The notes under the pieces are model-generated. The model had not been told where the DNA came from and made no database searches. It worked only from the letters and a program-made list of their open reading frames with translations. Both the position numbers and the translations under genes were made by a program. A stretch of 64,000 nt of DNA, taken from positions 310,001-374,000 of the forward strand of contig OY101130.1 of NCBI GenBank assembly GCA_956465555.1, read 5' to 3'. Position 1 is the first letter of the stretch; the number at the start of each line of letters is the position of its first letter. Of the stretch, positions 33,200-43,881 are shown in pieces. Source of the stretch: Nitzschia sp. pyKryTriq1 (Eukaryota > Bacillariophyta > Bacillariophyceae > Bacillariales > Bacillariaceae).

Positions 33200-33415
33200 T
33201 AGTACAAGTAGTGTACTACGAGTATAGTAGATGTGGGGCAATGGATACAGTAGTAGAGTACTGTTCTAAATAATTGTTTGTAATAGCGGAGTTGTGCTTT
33301 TTGATTTGTCTATTATTACCATCATTTTTCTTGTTGTTGTTTTGGTGGCCTATCGGTCCGCGGACGCGCTGTCCGCTGATGCGGTGCTGATGGACGCCAC
33401 GACTTTGGTATTTAT

Positions 33416-34414
33416 TTATCGCGTGTTGCTGGAGGAGGAGGAGGAAGAAGAAAGGACCCCCGTTTGCCGAGTATGAGTCCGCAAGTTGTAGTCGGCCACA
33501 AAGGCCGGATCTGGATCAAAGAATGTAATATCTGTATTGGTGTTCTTGCCCGCCAGGGAGTTTGGCAAGTCGGCCCACCATTCAAATCCGCCCCGTTCCA
33601 TGATACCCAAAAACCATGGCGACCAAATGTGCTGTGGATCCTTCATCATCTCTTTGAGTTGCGCGATTGAAACGTATTTCGTATTGGCCACTTCTTCCGA
33701 ATCCACATTGTCCAACTTGGGTTCTTTGGGCATTTGACAAAACAAAATGTAGTCGACTTCGTGTTCTCCCCAGGGTGCCATGGGACCATGAGTGCGGGTG
33801 TCGCTGGCCCAGTAATGGAATCTGGAAATGAATTGAATACTGGAATGTTCAATAGACGTGATTCCCAATTCATGCTTGGTCTTGCGGATCGCCGCATGCT
33901 TAATGCCATCAAATTGCGGATAGGCGTCGGGAGTGATATCGACTTCATTGGGCGTCATGCCGACCAACGGGTGGGAACAACAGGTATTGGTCCAGACACT
34001 GGGAAAGGTAATTTTGGAGTTGGCTCGTTGCGTCAACAGCATTTCTCCTTTTGGATTGAAGAGAAAGAGGGAAAACGCACGGTGGCAAATGCCCCGAGGT
34101 TGTTCGGCGGAAAAGGTGTGGGCGAGTTTCTTGGAAACCACAGCGTCTTCCACAAACAAATCATTTTCGTCGACCGTTACCAACATGTCCGATTCCATCA
34201 TGGCTTGTTGATCCATTCCCAAGCCATAATCCACGGAAGCTAAGGCTTGCTTCAAGGCGGAGGTGGAGGTGGAATAAGACGAGGACGAAGCCGCGCCACC
34301 AAAGGAACGACGTGATAATGACATCGAGGAAAAGGCAGAAATTGTTTTGGGCGACGCCAAGAGAAAGAACGCCAACGCTGCTTGACGGGGAATGGCAGAG
34401 AGTCCGCTCATCAT
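33416..34414 (-). CDS. IDI: Isopentenyl-diphosphate delta-isomerase, plastid-type leader
   Basis: 332 residues from MMSGLSAIPRQ at 34414; the frame extends to an ATG at 34531, but the shorter form gives a clean signal peptide (ALAFFLLASPKTISA) followed by FSSMS. The A-F junction and following Ser-rich transit-like stretch resemble diatom plastid presequences. Nudix-fold IDI motifs: TNTCCSHPLVG with the catalytic Cys, GEHEVDYILFC with the catalytic Glu, and SPWFLGIM. It interconverts IPP and DMAPP for isoprenoids. Some diatoms carry an IDI fused to squalene synthase; this one stands alone. Plastid location is inferred from the leader. Confidence 0.9.
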   Translation of the reverse strand: MMSGLSAIPRQAALAFFLLASPKTISAFSSMSLSRRSFGGAASSSSYSTSTSALKQALASVDYGLGMDQQAMMESDMLVTVDENDLFVEDAVVSKKLAHTFSAEQPRGICHRAFSLFLFNPKGEMLLTQRANSKITFPSVWTNTCCSHPLVGMTPNEVDITPDAYPQFDGIKHAAIRKTKHELGITSIEHSSIQFISRFHYWASDTRTHGPMAPWGEHEVDYILFCQMPKEPKLDNVDSEEVANTKYVSIAQLKEMMKDPQHIWSPWFLGIMERGGFEWWADLPNSLAGKNTNTDITFFDPDPAFVADYNLRTHTRQTGVLSSSSSSSSNTR

Positions 34415-34531
34415 CAATGATAGATATAAATCGAACCAATAGTCTGACTGGTAGGGACCTAGGAGAGATGTTGGACCCTTTTCGATTCTTCGAAGCAATA
34501 TAAGCAATGGACTTCGTATTCGCAACATCAT

Positions 34532-35452
34532 ACATCATGCCGATGCCTGCGATATGCGGGCCCGCCGCATATTACCGGTACGCAAGTACGAGTATGCGGT
34601 AATACGGATGCCGGGTGATATATTATGATCTTTCGGAGCATCATTCTGACGTCGCGCAGAGGGCGGCGGCCCGCAAGTCGTACGAGGACAGTACATATTA
34701 TTCAGTGATTACCGCAGTACTGCTAGGAGCTTCAACTTGCAGAACGAGACCCGGATGCATGCTGAAGTATCACCACGCTTCCTCTCATGTCTCATGTGAC
34801 ATGAGATCACGACGTCTACTGACGTCAGTGTATCTTTCGTTTACCTGTTACTAATTCTGTCTGACTCGTCGATGTCCTCCGAGTCGTTGTGATAACAATT
34901 AGACATAATATTTACGTTTGTGAAATCATACGCGTATTTCACTTTGAATTCAAAAGCAAACGCGCATAGGATTATCTACTACCTCTACGTAAACTCATCC
35001 GTTCCTTCCTTGGGTGACGATGAAGTCTCGGCCGTAGCACAAACTAATGAAAAATTGGTTCGTGAGAGGGATATAGTAATAATGCACAAAATGGGCTGGA
35101 CCGAAATTGAAGACCTTCGACAGGAGTTTGTTGTAGGGGGAAAGCAGCGTAAAGTAGAGGTACCTGCCACGACTCCAAATGGCTAGGCCAGGCTGACCCT
35201 TGATGGAAACCTCCATGCTCTTGCAGGTGGTTCGTCTGCGAGAGGTACAAGACAAAAATGTATTGTAATAAGCTTTTTGATGCGATGGGCTGCTGCGAGG
35301 CTTTCCCGCCATATTATTTTATTACAAGGCGGCATGGACATACGCAGCACTATTTATTACCGGTACACACGACGTATCTCTAACACTCCTACACGCGAAA
35401 GTACTGCGGTAATTGGGACCGGTGCCGGGAGGCGAGTGGTAGCGAAGAGGGG
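34532..35452. other. Repeat-rich intergenic, left part
   Basis: Non-coding as far as can be seen. A plus-strand open frame at 34920-35186 (GDDEVSAVAQTNEKLVRERD) has no known relative. TACCGGTA words are frequent. Confidence 0.3.
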
Positions 35453-35634
35453 GGCGTCCTTGAGACATGGACAGTCCCTAAGCAAAAGCGGTAATACATA
35501 GAGTAAAGGTGCACCCAGCGAGGAGGAGGGCGTCCTTGAGACATGGACAGTCCCTAAGCAAAAGCGGTAATACATAGAGTAAAGGTGCACCCAGCGAGGA
35601 GGAGGGCGTCCTTGAGACATGGACAGTCACATGC
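35453..35634 (+). repeat. 76-bp tandem repeat, about 2.4 copies
   Basis: The unit begins GGCGTCCTTGAGACATGGAC at 35453, 35529 and 35605. Copies 1 and 2 appear identical; the third is truncated after about 30 bases. The unit contains a GCGGTAATAC word seen elsewhere in intergenic DNA. Confidence 0.9.
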
Positions 35635-35678
35635 ACACCTGTCAAGCTGTCGTCCACGTCAAGTCAGTCGAATATCAA

Positions 35679-35847
35679 GGCACCGGTCCTATTATTAGGA
35701 TATGATTAGGACCGGTGCCAAATGCACACGAGTCGTGCCAGTCCAATTTGGAAGCACCGGTCCTTTTCTTACTGTATCATTAGGACCGGTGCCGGACCGG
35801 TGCCAGAGCACCGGTCCTATTGTTAGGATATGATTAGGACCGGTGCC
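35679..35847. repeat. Cluster of GGCACCGGTCCTA inverted repeats
   Basis: GGCACCGGTCCTA at 35679 and its complement TAGGACCGGTGCC at 35707 form a 13-bp hairpin with a 15-base loop. Related arms recur at 35754-35763, 35781-35793, 35794-35804, 35808-35819 and 35835-35847, so three hairpins lie side by side. Outer hairpins share AATGCACACGAG flanks. Confidence 0.85.
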
Positions 35848-36633
35848 AAATGCACACGAGTTGTACCATGAAACAATTTTTTTCGCTGAACACAGTCATT
35901 TTATCAAGTTATAAATTACGTTCATGCCCATTGGTACAATATTGGAATGCGTCTCCGCGATTTCGTTGGAGGATAAAGAACATGGAGCAGAAGAAATTTA
36001 GAGGAGAATACAGTACTTGGTCGACTACAGGTAGCTACGAACCTGAACGAAGCCCATCGAAGGCGAATTCGAATATTCTTCGAAGGGGACTCAATCGAGT
36101 TATTCGAACAGTCTCCGCGATTTCGTTGGAGGATAAAGGACTTGGAACACCATATCCTTTTCAGAAGAACTTCCAGCAATAAGTGGGTTTGCTTTGATTA
36201 GTAGCGTGCTTCAACCAATATCGCTCTGCCACGTTGTTAGCGAAGTTACAGTAGGGTCCCTACTAGTAGGTAGAACCACGGCGAAGAATATCGTGCGAAG
36301 CAAGACATTCATAAATCTACATACGGGGAAGTTACAATTTTAGAATTCTCAAGTTGCAGTGTTAATCCACAATGGTTGCCTTATTCACTTATTGCTTCGC
36401 TCCGCCTCTTCGAAGCAAGGACGGCCCGTCTTTTCAGCGCGCATGGCAAAGATAATAGCTTGACATGCTCAAGGGACGCTTCCCGCTACTACGAGGCGAT
36501 CATACCGCATACTCCTAATAGCTCTACTCAAATTCCTCTTTGGGCACGGTTTGTTCCGAATACTGTACTTCACAATTTCCTTCCTCCGGATCTCATAAAA
36601 CCCAGACTCCACGAAAAATCATAATCAAACACA
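35848..36633. other. HSF-1 upstream region with shared repeats
   Basis: A direct repeat, GTCTCCGCGATTTCGTTGGA, occurs near 35950 and 36110. Further along, 36181-36290 contains AGTGGGTTTGCTTTGATTAG and a GTGCTTCAACCAATATCGCT block that recur at about 43098-43215 upstream of the second HSF gene. No gene supported. Confidence 0.5.
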
Positions 36634-37601
36634 ATGCTGTTCCCCACCAAGCTGCACTTCATTCTGGAAATTGTTTCCAAGGATCCAAAACTATCCGACA
36701 TCGTTTCCTGGTTACCTTGCGGCAGAGCATTCAAGATTCACGACCCCGTCGCATTCGCTAACTTGGTGTTGCCGAAATATTTTGTCGGGATGCATTCGTT
36801 GCGATCGTTTCGTCGGCAACTCAACATCTATGGAATCAAAAAGCTGCTCAACAAGAGTCGTTGCCTTTCGTTGTTCTTGGACGACGACGATGACGCCAGT
36901 GAGGAAACGGCTCCTCGTCCCACCATCAGCCCCCACGCCTCCAAAGACGAGAGGCAAGGTAAGCCAACGACAAGTGATTGCTGCTGTTTATCATCCCGAA
37001 ACATTAATTCTCACGCTATCGACCTACTCCTGATATCGTATGTTTAGAAGAACTCATTCTTGGTGCCTACTACCATCCCCTTTTTCAACGAGGGAGAAAA
37101 GATCTAGCCTCGAAGATGATTCGCTCCTTCACCGCGAAAGCATCGTCCAAAAGGTCTCGCCAGAGAAGGAAGAAAGCACCGCAAGTCCTTAGAAACGGCG
37201 TCGATCATGAACCATCTTCACTCAACGATATGGAAGAGTTCGACTTGATTCATGATGGAATTGAATCCATTCTTTTCGACGACTCCTCGTCTATTAGCAC
37301 GACTATTACCGACGACTGTTCTTCTTCTCAAGGAGACACTCATGTGATGCTGATGAAAGAGCTGGCATCTTGCATTTTCAAGTCGAAAAAAAGCCGTGAA
37401 TATCTCAAGCCACCTCGTCGAGAAGCATCTCCAAACCATCAGCTTGCCTCTTGCGATGAGTCGTCATCGTCGTTGTCACCCGTTCTTGAACAAGACCATT
37501 TCATTTTTGAGCATTTGACTGAGCAGCAGCAATCGTCACTCTCACCAGTCGACCAAGAAGACATTCGGAGGGAAATATTGAAAACATTCATGTGTATGTA
37601 A
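36634..37601 (+). CDS. Heat shock factor-type transcription factor 1
   Basis: Exons 36634-36958 and 37048-37601 joined by a GTAAGC...TTTAG intron, giving 292 residues. The first exon encodes most of the HSF DNA-binding domain: IVSWLPCGRAFKIHDPVAFA, LPKYF, then SLRSFRRQLNIYG (recognition helix). The second supplies the domain end, GAYYHPLFQRGRKDLASKMI. Between them lies an acidic insert of about 40 residues, at the intron, that the family lacks. There is no clear heptad trimerisation domain; the C-terminal half is Ser/acidic. HSFs bind nGAAn repeats, and diatoms have many copies; target genes are unknown. Its paralogue is at 43882-44964. Confidence 0.85.
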
Positions 37602-38131
37602 ATCCAGCATAAGCTAGTACCTTTTGGCACTCTGACATGCACGCGCGTCGTCACTCGGCTATCGTTCTGAAATACTACTTGGATTCGTCTTGCTGGGCGG
37701 TCGTCGTACTGTATCATGAACACTCTCCTCTTCCCATTTCTGCAATAGATCAAGCGTCAGGAATAATATGAATTGTGTCGTTTGGCATCACGCGATGCAA
37801 AACATCAAACCATACCGGTAATAATAGACAACCATCACATCGCATATCAGATTGTCTACCCCTTGGCCCCGCAGTCACGGAACAATTATCTCCCGGGATT
37901 GCGAACACCCAGAAGCCATCAGACAGTTGGGTCGAATAAGTCCAAAAAGAATCTTTTTGCGACCGACGAGAAATTTTTTTTACATGATCTCATCGACGCG
38001 GCGCGATGATCGATATGCTGATATGCGTCTCGCGAAGTGTTCTTCATTCGCATTATATCACATTCTTCGTCTCCACTTTCCATCTTCCATCAACAGCATA
38101 TATCGCCCAAGTCTCAGAAAAAGTCGCTAGC
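37602..38131. other. Intergenic
   Basis: Spacer before the GH18 gene. The GH18 frame is open back to an ATG at 38006, which could add 42 residues. Nothing else seen. Confidence 0.35.
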
Positions 38132-39436
38132 ATGTTGACTTCTCAGCTCTTTCCGTCTTCGAAATCCGTTCGGCTCTTCTTGCTACCGATAGTTTTGCTC
38201 TTATTGTGGACTAGAGGACGCGGGTATTGTTCTTCGCACCTCCTGACCAGTACTAGTGCTGCTGTACCGCTTCGGCGGGAACTTCCGGAGAAGGTCATTG
38301 TGGGATACGCGTCCGAGTGCAATGACAAAGTCGTCATAGCCATTCAGCAAGGAGTCAATGTGGTCATTTGGGCATTTTATCACTTGAGTCCTACGGCTCC
38401 TCCTCCTCCAGATGAGCACGATGATCCTTCGTCGCCGGCCGACTTGCACTTTTTACAAGGCAAGCTCGATTTGCAGTGCATTCAAGACATGATGGAGGAT
38501 TTGGATCAACGGGGATTTCAGGATACGGTTCATTTAGTCAGTATGGGGGGTTGGAATGGACCACACTTGGATCCATACTTCAAGTCGGCCGCCGAGTGGT
38601 TCGCGGCCTGGAAGGCCTTGGTCGGTAACGTCTTTCACGGAATCGACATTGATTTTGAAGGCGATGACGATCTAACTAGTGACCGCAACTATATGTCGGT
38701 AGCGGAACTAGACATGGTGGGAGGAATCATGCAGCTCGCCAAAGAGAGTGGCTACATCATTTCCATCGTTCCGGCCCAGTCCTATTTGGACATTCAGTCT
38801 ACCAAGTTTAGTCGCTACCTCAACTTGACCGACCCCGATCGGACGTGGCATGCGGACTTTTCCTATTTTGGACGCAATCTCTACGCCTACTGGTTGGCCA
38901 AATATGGAGATTTTATCGATCTGATCATGATTCAGTTTTATGAGAGTTGGTCTCGTGCGGCAATGGAAATGACCCAGAACTATCAAACGCCGGAAAATTA
39001 CTTGGCTCAATATGTGTGGGATTTGAATCAACCCTCACAAGGACCCGGCTTTACAGTCAACTTTGCATCATCGGATCCCGAGGTTGGACTCCCGGACGAT
39101 TACTATGTTGCCTTGCCCATTTCCAAATTGGTCTGGGGCTTTGCCAATGCTTGGGCCAACACGCCCGAGAACAGTGACCGTAACTACTACTTCCCACCCG
39201 TGACGATTCAAGCCGCCTATCAGAACTTGTGGGACTGGATGCTAGAACCTCGAGGGATGATGTTTTGGAACATTGACAATGAAGGCGAACAAGGAATCTA
39301 CTATGCTCGCGGGTTGAATGAGATTTTGCACATTCGACATAGTAATAGTAGCTCCGAGGAGGGCGAGGAGGAGGAAAGCAAGAACGACGACGGCAAGAGC
39401 CAGACAGGGTTTCAGATGCCAGCAGAGCCAGCATAG
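38132..39436 (+). CDS. Secreted GH18 family glycosidase-like protein
   Basis: 434 residues from the ATG at 38132, chosen because it opens a typical signal peptide (SVRLFLLPIVLLLLWTRG). Another in-frame ATG at 38006 would add 42 residues without such a profile. The GH18 beta-barrel signs are VIVGYASE, NVVIWAFYHLS, LVSMGGWNG, FHGIDIDFEGDDD (DxxDxDxE-type catalytic strand), DLIMIQFYE and MMFWNIDNE. Chitinase-like enzymes and sugar-binding homologues share this fold. The glutamate of IDIDFEG is present, so activity is possible. An acidic tail ends the protein. Substrate is not known; chitin-related material is plausible. Confidence 0.8.
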   Translation: MLTSQLFPSSKSVRLFLLPIVLLLLWTRGRGYCSSHLLTSTSAAVPLRRELPEKVIVGYASECNDKVVIAIQQGVNVVIWAFYHLSPTAPPPPDEHDDPSSPADLHFLQGKLDLQCIQDMMEDLDQRGFQDTVHLVSMGGWNGPHLDPYFKSAAEWFAAWKALVGNVFHGIDIDFEGDDDLTSDRNYMSVAELDMVGGIMQLAKESGYIISIVPAQSYLDIQSTKFSRYLNLTDPDRTWHADFSYFGRNLYAYWLAKYGDFIDLIMIQFYESWSRAAMEMTQNYQTPENYLAQYVWDLNQPSQGPGFTVNFASSDPEVGLPDDYYVALPISKLVWGFANAWANTPENSDRNYYFPPVTIQAAYQNLWDWMLEPRGMMFWNIDNEGEQGIYYARGLNEILHIRHSNSSSEEGEEEESKNDDGKSQTGFQMPAEPA

Positions 39437-39839
39437 AGCTAATTGTTCATGGAGAGGTCTTGAAATAGGAAGAGCATGAGAATAGTCTACTGCAATCACT
39501 TCTAAAGATCGCGACGATTACAGGTGTATCATGCGTTCTTAGCCAGCAGTTTATCCGCTCGGATACGTATTACGTACCCACACTGGGGGTACGGTATACC
39601 GTACACGTACCATGCAATAAGTACCGGGACCTCATGTCCCCCGCGCACGCGCGGGTAGATGCGGGTGTGTGGGTGTACTAAGCGCGTCATACGAGTACTG
39701 CGGTACTTGTACACACAGTACAAGTACCGGTAGTAGGTACTACAGAAGTTCAAGCGTTCAACGCGACAAAACACTCGCTCGCGGTGTCGCGACGAACAAA
39801 AGGCGCCGCACTCGCTCTGTCCATTATTGCGTAGGATCG
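39437..39839. other. Intergenic / promoter of the second phosphatase
   Basis: Rich in GTAC, TACCGGTA and GCGGTAC words. No gene seen. Confidence 0.3.
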
Positions 39840-41542
39840 ATGACAATGCGGAAGCCTATCCGCTGTTCCCGCCGGACCGATTCCATTCTTCTTCTTTCGA
39901 TAGGCATCTGCCTGCTGTTACTGACCGGTGCTAGTTTCTTGGTGGGGAGGTTCGATGAAAATGGGGTTGACAGAGCTGGAGATGGAGCAGAGCCATGCTG
40001 TTCTTCTTCGGCCGAGTTTCTCCTTCCCCACCCCCCGCGGCAAAAATGCATGGCAAGCAAGTCATGATACCCGTGGAAGCAGCCCCTGCCGACCCTCCAG
40101 CATACATTTGAGTCCAGCCACGAATGTGAATCTCACGAGTCATCACAATGTCAGTATGACAGTTTCGTTCACCTTGCCGGACCTCGCAGAGTGCAGCACC
40201 TCGATGGTCACCCCGATCGTCATTTACGGTCGCGACGGCACAGAGGAGTCGTCATCATACTCGACAGCTCCCAACGAATCCTTTCAATTCGAATATTCAA
40301 GCTATCTACGAACCTTTCAGAGCAGTTGGATTCATCATGCGGTCCTACACGATTTGAAGGGAGGAGGAGAGCGTTACTGGTATAAAATTAGGATCATTGA
40401 AAAGAAGACAAAAACTAGCGGATCGATATCGCCGCATGATGAGGTCCTTGCCGACGGTACGGTCTATAACTTTACCACTCCTCCTTTGCCGCTCGAGCCA
40501 GTTCGAATCGGCTTGATTGCCGACTGGGGTGGATCCGAAGAGGCTGTCCGAACCATGGAAACAATGTTATCTAGACGAACCCAGAGGAGAGAGATGAATC
40601 ATCCCCCTTTGTCGGCCGTCATAGTGGCGGGTGATATCAGTTACGCCAACAGCTATTTACCGTCATGGGAATCCTGGCTCCAAGACATGGAACCTCTCTT
40701 TTCGTCGACTCCACTTCTTGTGGCCGCTGGTAATCACGAAATTGAGTGCAATCGGCACAATTTTCAGGTCTTTCAAGCATACGAGTCCTATTTTCGCAAT
40801 CCCAATCGTGTGGCGGAAGCTCATGTAGAACCCATTCCATGGCAAGTGGAAGATTGTACACACCCTGCCGAATTCATGACCACCTATTGGTATGGGAATT
40901 CCTTTTATTCCTATCGGCACGGGCTGTTGCAAATCATCGTACTGACTTCGTACACAAACACTACTCAGGGATCCGTCCAGTACCAATGGCTGAAAGAAGA
41001 GCTAGAAATGAGGGTTGATCGGACCATAACACCCTGGTTACTTACAGTCTTTCATTGCCCTTTCCACACTACATTCCGGGGGCATAATGGTACGTTTTAG
41101 AATGGTAGCACTGCTGTTCGTGTCTTCATGCTTTCGTCATCTCTCACACCACCTCGTGGCAATAGACGAATGGAATCCTCTGCTCATGATGCAAGATATG
41201 GAGCCTCTCTTTGTTCAACACCGAGTCAATCTCGTTCTATCAGGGCACAACCATGCCTACGTGAGAAGCTACCCAATGGCGGGAGAGAAAGTAGTAGTAG
41301 ACCCCAAATCAGCAGGTCCCATTTACCTGACCATTGGAACGGGTGGTGACTCGCATTCCCAGGGCCCGCTTCGTCCATATGATCCTTGGGTTGCTCACCG
41401 AGATCGCACCGAGTATGGATTTGGGGAACTGGTGGTAGTCAATGCAACGCATGCCTATTTCGAACGAATCTTGAACCAGGGTGGTCAAGCGAATCCCGAG
41501 GCGAGGGACGACGTTTGGATTCGAAATACTCATGAGTACTAA
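39840..41542 (+). CDS. Purple acid phosphatase-like metallophosphoesterase 2
   Basis: The last intron is clear: exon end 41089, GTACG...ATAG, exon start 41166, giving a continuous frame to 41542. Upstream, two overlapping frames are involved. An ATG at 39840 encodes a signal anchor (SILLLSIGICLLLLTGASFL). The phosphatase frame, open from 39928, resumes in another frame. A 49-base GTGGGG...GCAG intron at 39942-39990 would join them, but other choices exist. Metal motifs: IADWGGSEE, GDISYANS, AAGNHEIEC, VFHCPFHTTFRGHN, LSGHNHAYVRS. It is collinear with the phosphatase at 31258-33199 (shared YESYFRNPNR). The catalytic part is firm; the 5' structure is not. Confidence 0.8.
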
Positions 41543-41912
41543 CTACGCCGGTATGATTATACTATAATGATCAGTGCTTCTTTTTCGTTCTTTAGCTGGA
41601 AAGTGCAGACACTAGCGTGTGTATCGGTACTTCAAACCGTATAGTACTTGCAGTAGCAGGAAATACCGCTTTCTTGCAATTTATCGGGCCGATCGTTATT
41701 TTTAAAGAAAAGTCATGCCGATGGCAGCGTTGATGCCTTCACAACTTCAAGAGCTTCAGTTCGTATCTCTGCAGGCTCACAAACGAGTAGACTAATGGAA
41801 CTATTATTTTCTCATGATGGAATCATATCACACCGTAGGCACAAGCGAATATAGTGATGAAACATACGACAGTAATAATAATTCTTCCGATCTTCAATGA
41901 TTAATTATCAAC
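41543..41912. other. Intergenic
   Basis: No gene seen; leads into the tandem repeat block. Confidence 0.3.
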
Positions 41913-42688
41913 GAAGAAAGTCACGAGGGTATCTTGGTAGTCAAATTCAGTAGTAGCGGATCATAAGCTAAACCAATGTGTTTTGTGTTTTTGAGCTATT
42001 TCGGAGTATTTTTTGCATCCCAATTTCCCTATCTTCAATGAATGATTACTACTGGTATAGTAGTACGGGATGAGAAAGTCATCAATCAGTCGTACCGTAT
42101 GTGGCTTTCTGATGAATTGGAGAATAGATATTCAGAATTCTCAATTTGTTGACCTTCTGCGAAAGACTCATACGACATGCATCGTGCTGCTACCTTTCCC
42201 GCTACCATCTGGTTCAGGCTTGATACCTGGTAGTTTGTTGAAGAAATTCCAGCCATAAGTGGGTTTGCTTTGAGGACATTCCTAAATCCAGCACCACTTT
42301 GAAGAAAGTCACGAGGGTATCTTGGTAGTCAAATTCAGTAGTAGCGGATCATAAGCTAAACCAATGTGTTTTGTGTTTTTGAGCTATTTCGGAGTATTTT
42401 TTGCATCCCAATTTCCCTATCTTCAATGAATGATTACTACTGGTATAGTAGTACGGGATGAGAAAGTCATCAATCAGTCGTACCGTATGTGGCTTTCTGA
42501 TGAATTGGAGAATAGATATTCAGAATTCTCAATTTGTTGACCTTCTGCGAAAGACTCATACGACATGCATCGTGCTGCTACCTTTCCCGCTACCATCTGG
42601 TTCAGGCTTGATACCTGGTAGTTTGTTGAAGAAATTCCAGCCATAAGTGGGTTTGCTTTGAGGACATTCCTAAATCCAGCACCACTTT
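41913..42688. repeat. Tandem duplication, two 388-bp copies
   Basis: 41913-42300 and 42301-42688 appear identical base for base. Each begins GAAGAAAGTCACGAGGG and ends in CACTTT. Each contains the words AGTGGGTTTGCTTTGA found upstream of both HSF genes. The lack of differences argues for a very recent duplication or an assembly artefact. Confidence 0.95.
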
Positions 42689-43463
42689 GAGCTACAGTAC
42701 GGCGAATTAAGTGGTGGTTGGCACCTGTATCGATTCACTTTTTCCCCACACGAACACCACGGCCTCTCGTCCCTTGCTTTGTACCTCGTGTGTTGGCAAC
42801 GTAGTCAAATTCGTGCCAATTGCGCTTCAGCACTTATGGTCCAGATCACGGCCTCCCTTTGTAGCTTGGTGCTCCCTTTCCCGCTACCACCTGGTTCGGG
42901 TTTGATACCTACTACCTGGTAGTTTGTTGAGGGCGAACCATGCATGGAACACCTTACTCTTTTCAGAAAAAATCCTAGCCATAAGTGGGTTTGCTTTGAT
43001 TAGTACGGTGGTGCTTCAACCTACTGCTGTACATGGTAGTTTGTTGAGGGCGAACCATGCATGGAACACCATCTTTTCAGAAGAAATTCTACAGCCAGAA
43101 GTGGGTTTGCTTTGATTAGTAGTACAGTACCTGGTAGGGTGCTTCAACCAATATCGCTCTGCCACGTTGTTAGCGAAGGTACGCACACAGTAGCACGGCG
43201 AAGAATATTGTGCGAAGCAGCGCAGCGGGACATTCACATAAATCCATCAACAGAAACACTTTGAGCTACAGTCCGGCGAAGAATTAAGTGGTGGTTGGCA
43301 CCGTATTGATTCACTTTTTCCCCACACGAACACCACGCGGCCTCCTCCCTTTATTTGTATGCATACAAGTACCTTGTGTGTTGGTACCGTAGTCAAATTC
43401 GTCCCAATCAATTGCGCTTCACTTTTGGTCCAAATCACGGCCTCCCTTTGTGGCTTGTGCTAC
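42689..43463. repeat. Imperfect repeat of HSF-upstream modules
   Basis: A module of about 200 bases starting GCTACAGT(A/C)CGGCGAA occurs at 42690 and 43262 with indels, both followed by CACTTTTTCCCCACACGAAC. A second module (TGGTAGTTTGTTGAGGGCGA) occurs at about 42918 and 43032. Parts match 36181-36290. No gene supported. Confidence 0.75.
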
Positions 43464-43881
43464 CGGTACGAGAATGTTGGTAGTACCGGTACCATATTCA
43501 GTCAAATTCAGTAGTAGCGGATCATAGGATAAACCAACGTGTTTTGGGTTTTTGAGCTATGTATTATATTTCGGAGTATTTTATTCCATCCCAATTTCCC
43601 GATCTTCAATGATTACTATGGATATTCAGAATTCTCACCTTGAACTTATGCGCGAAAGAGTCAATACACGCACGACATTGTGGTGCTAACTTTCCCGCTA
43701 CCATCTAAAGAACGAGAACAAGACAACTTATTCATCACATCAGTCGGTGTATACTATTCTCCAAAACGTGTGAGTTCTACTACTAGTGATAGCCGTGGCA
43801 CGTGGCACATCAGAAGTCAAACGGGCTCCTCGGTTTTCTACCACCGGTACTCCAGTTTCGAAACACCTCATAAAATCCGGA

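Noticed and set aside
35453-35847. CRISPR-like array
   Set aside because: Repeats are contiguous tandem units and hairpins without unique spacers, in a eukaryotic genome.
42070-42646. Two identical 62-residue ORFs
   Set aside because: They exist only because of the 388-bp non-coding tandem duplication; no family or codon support.
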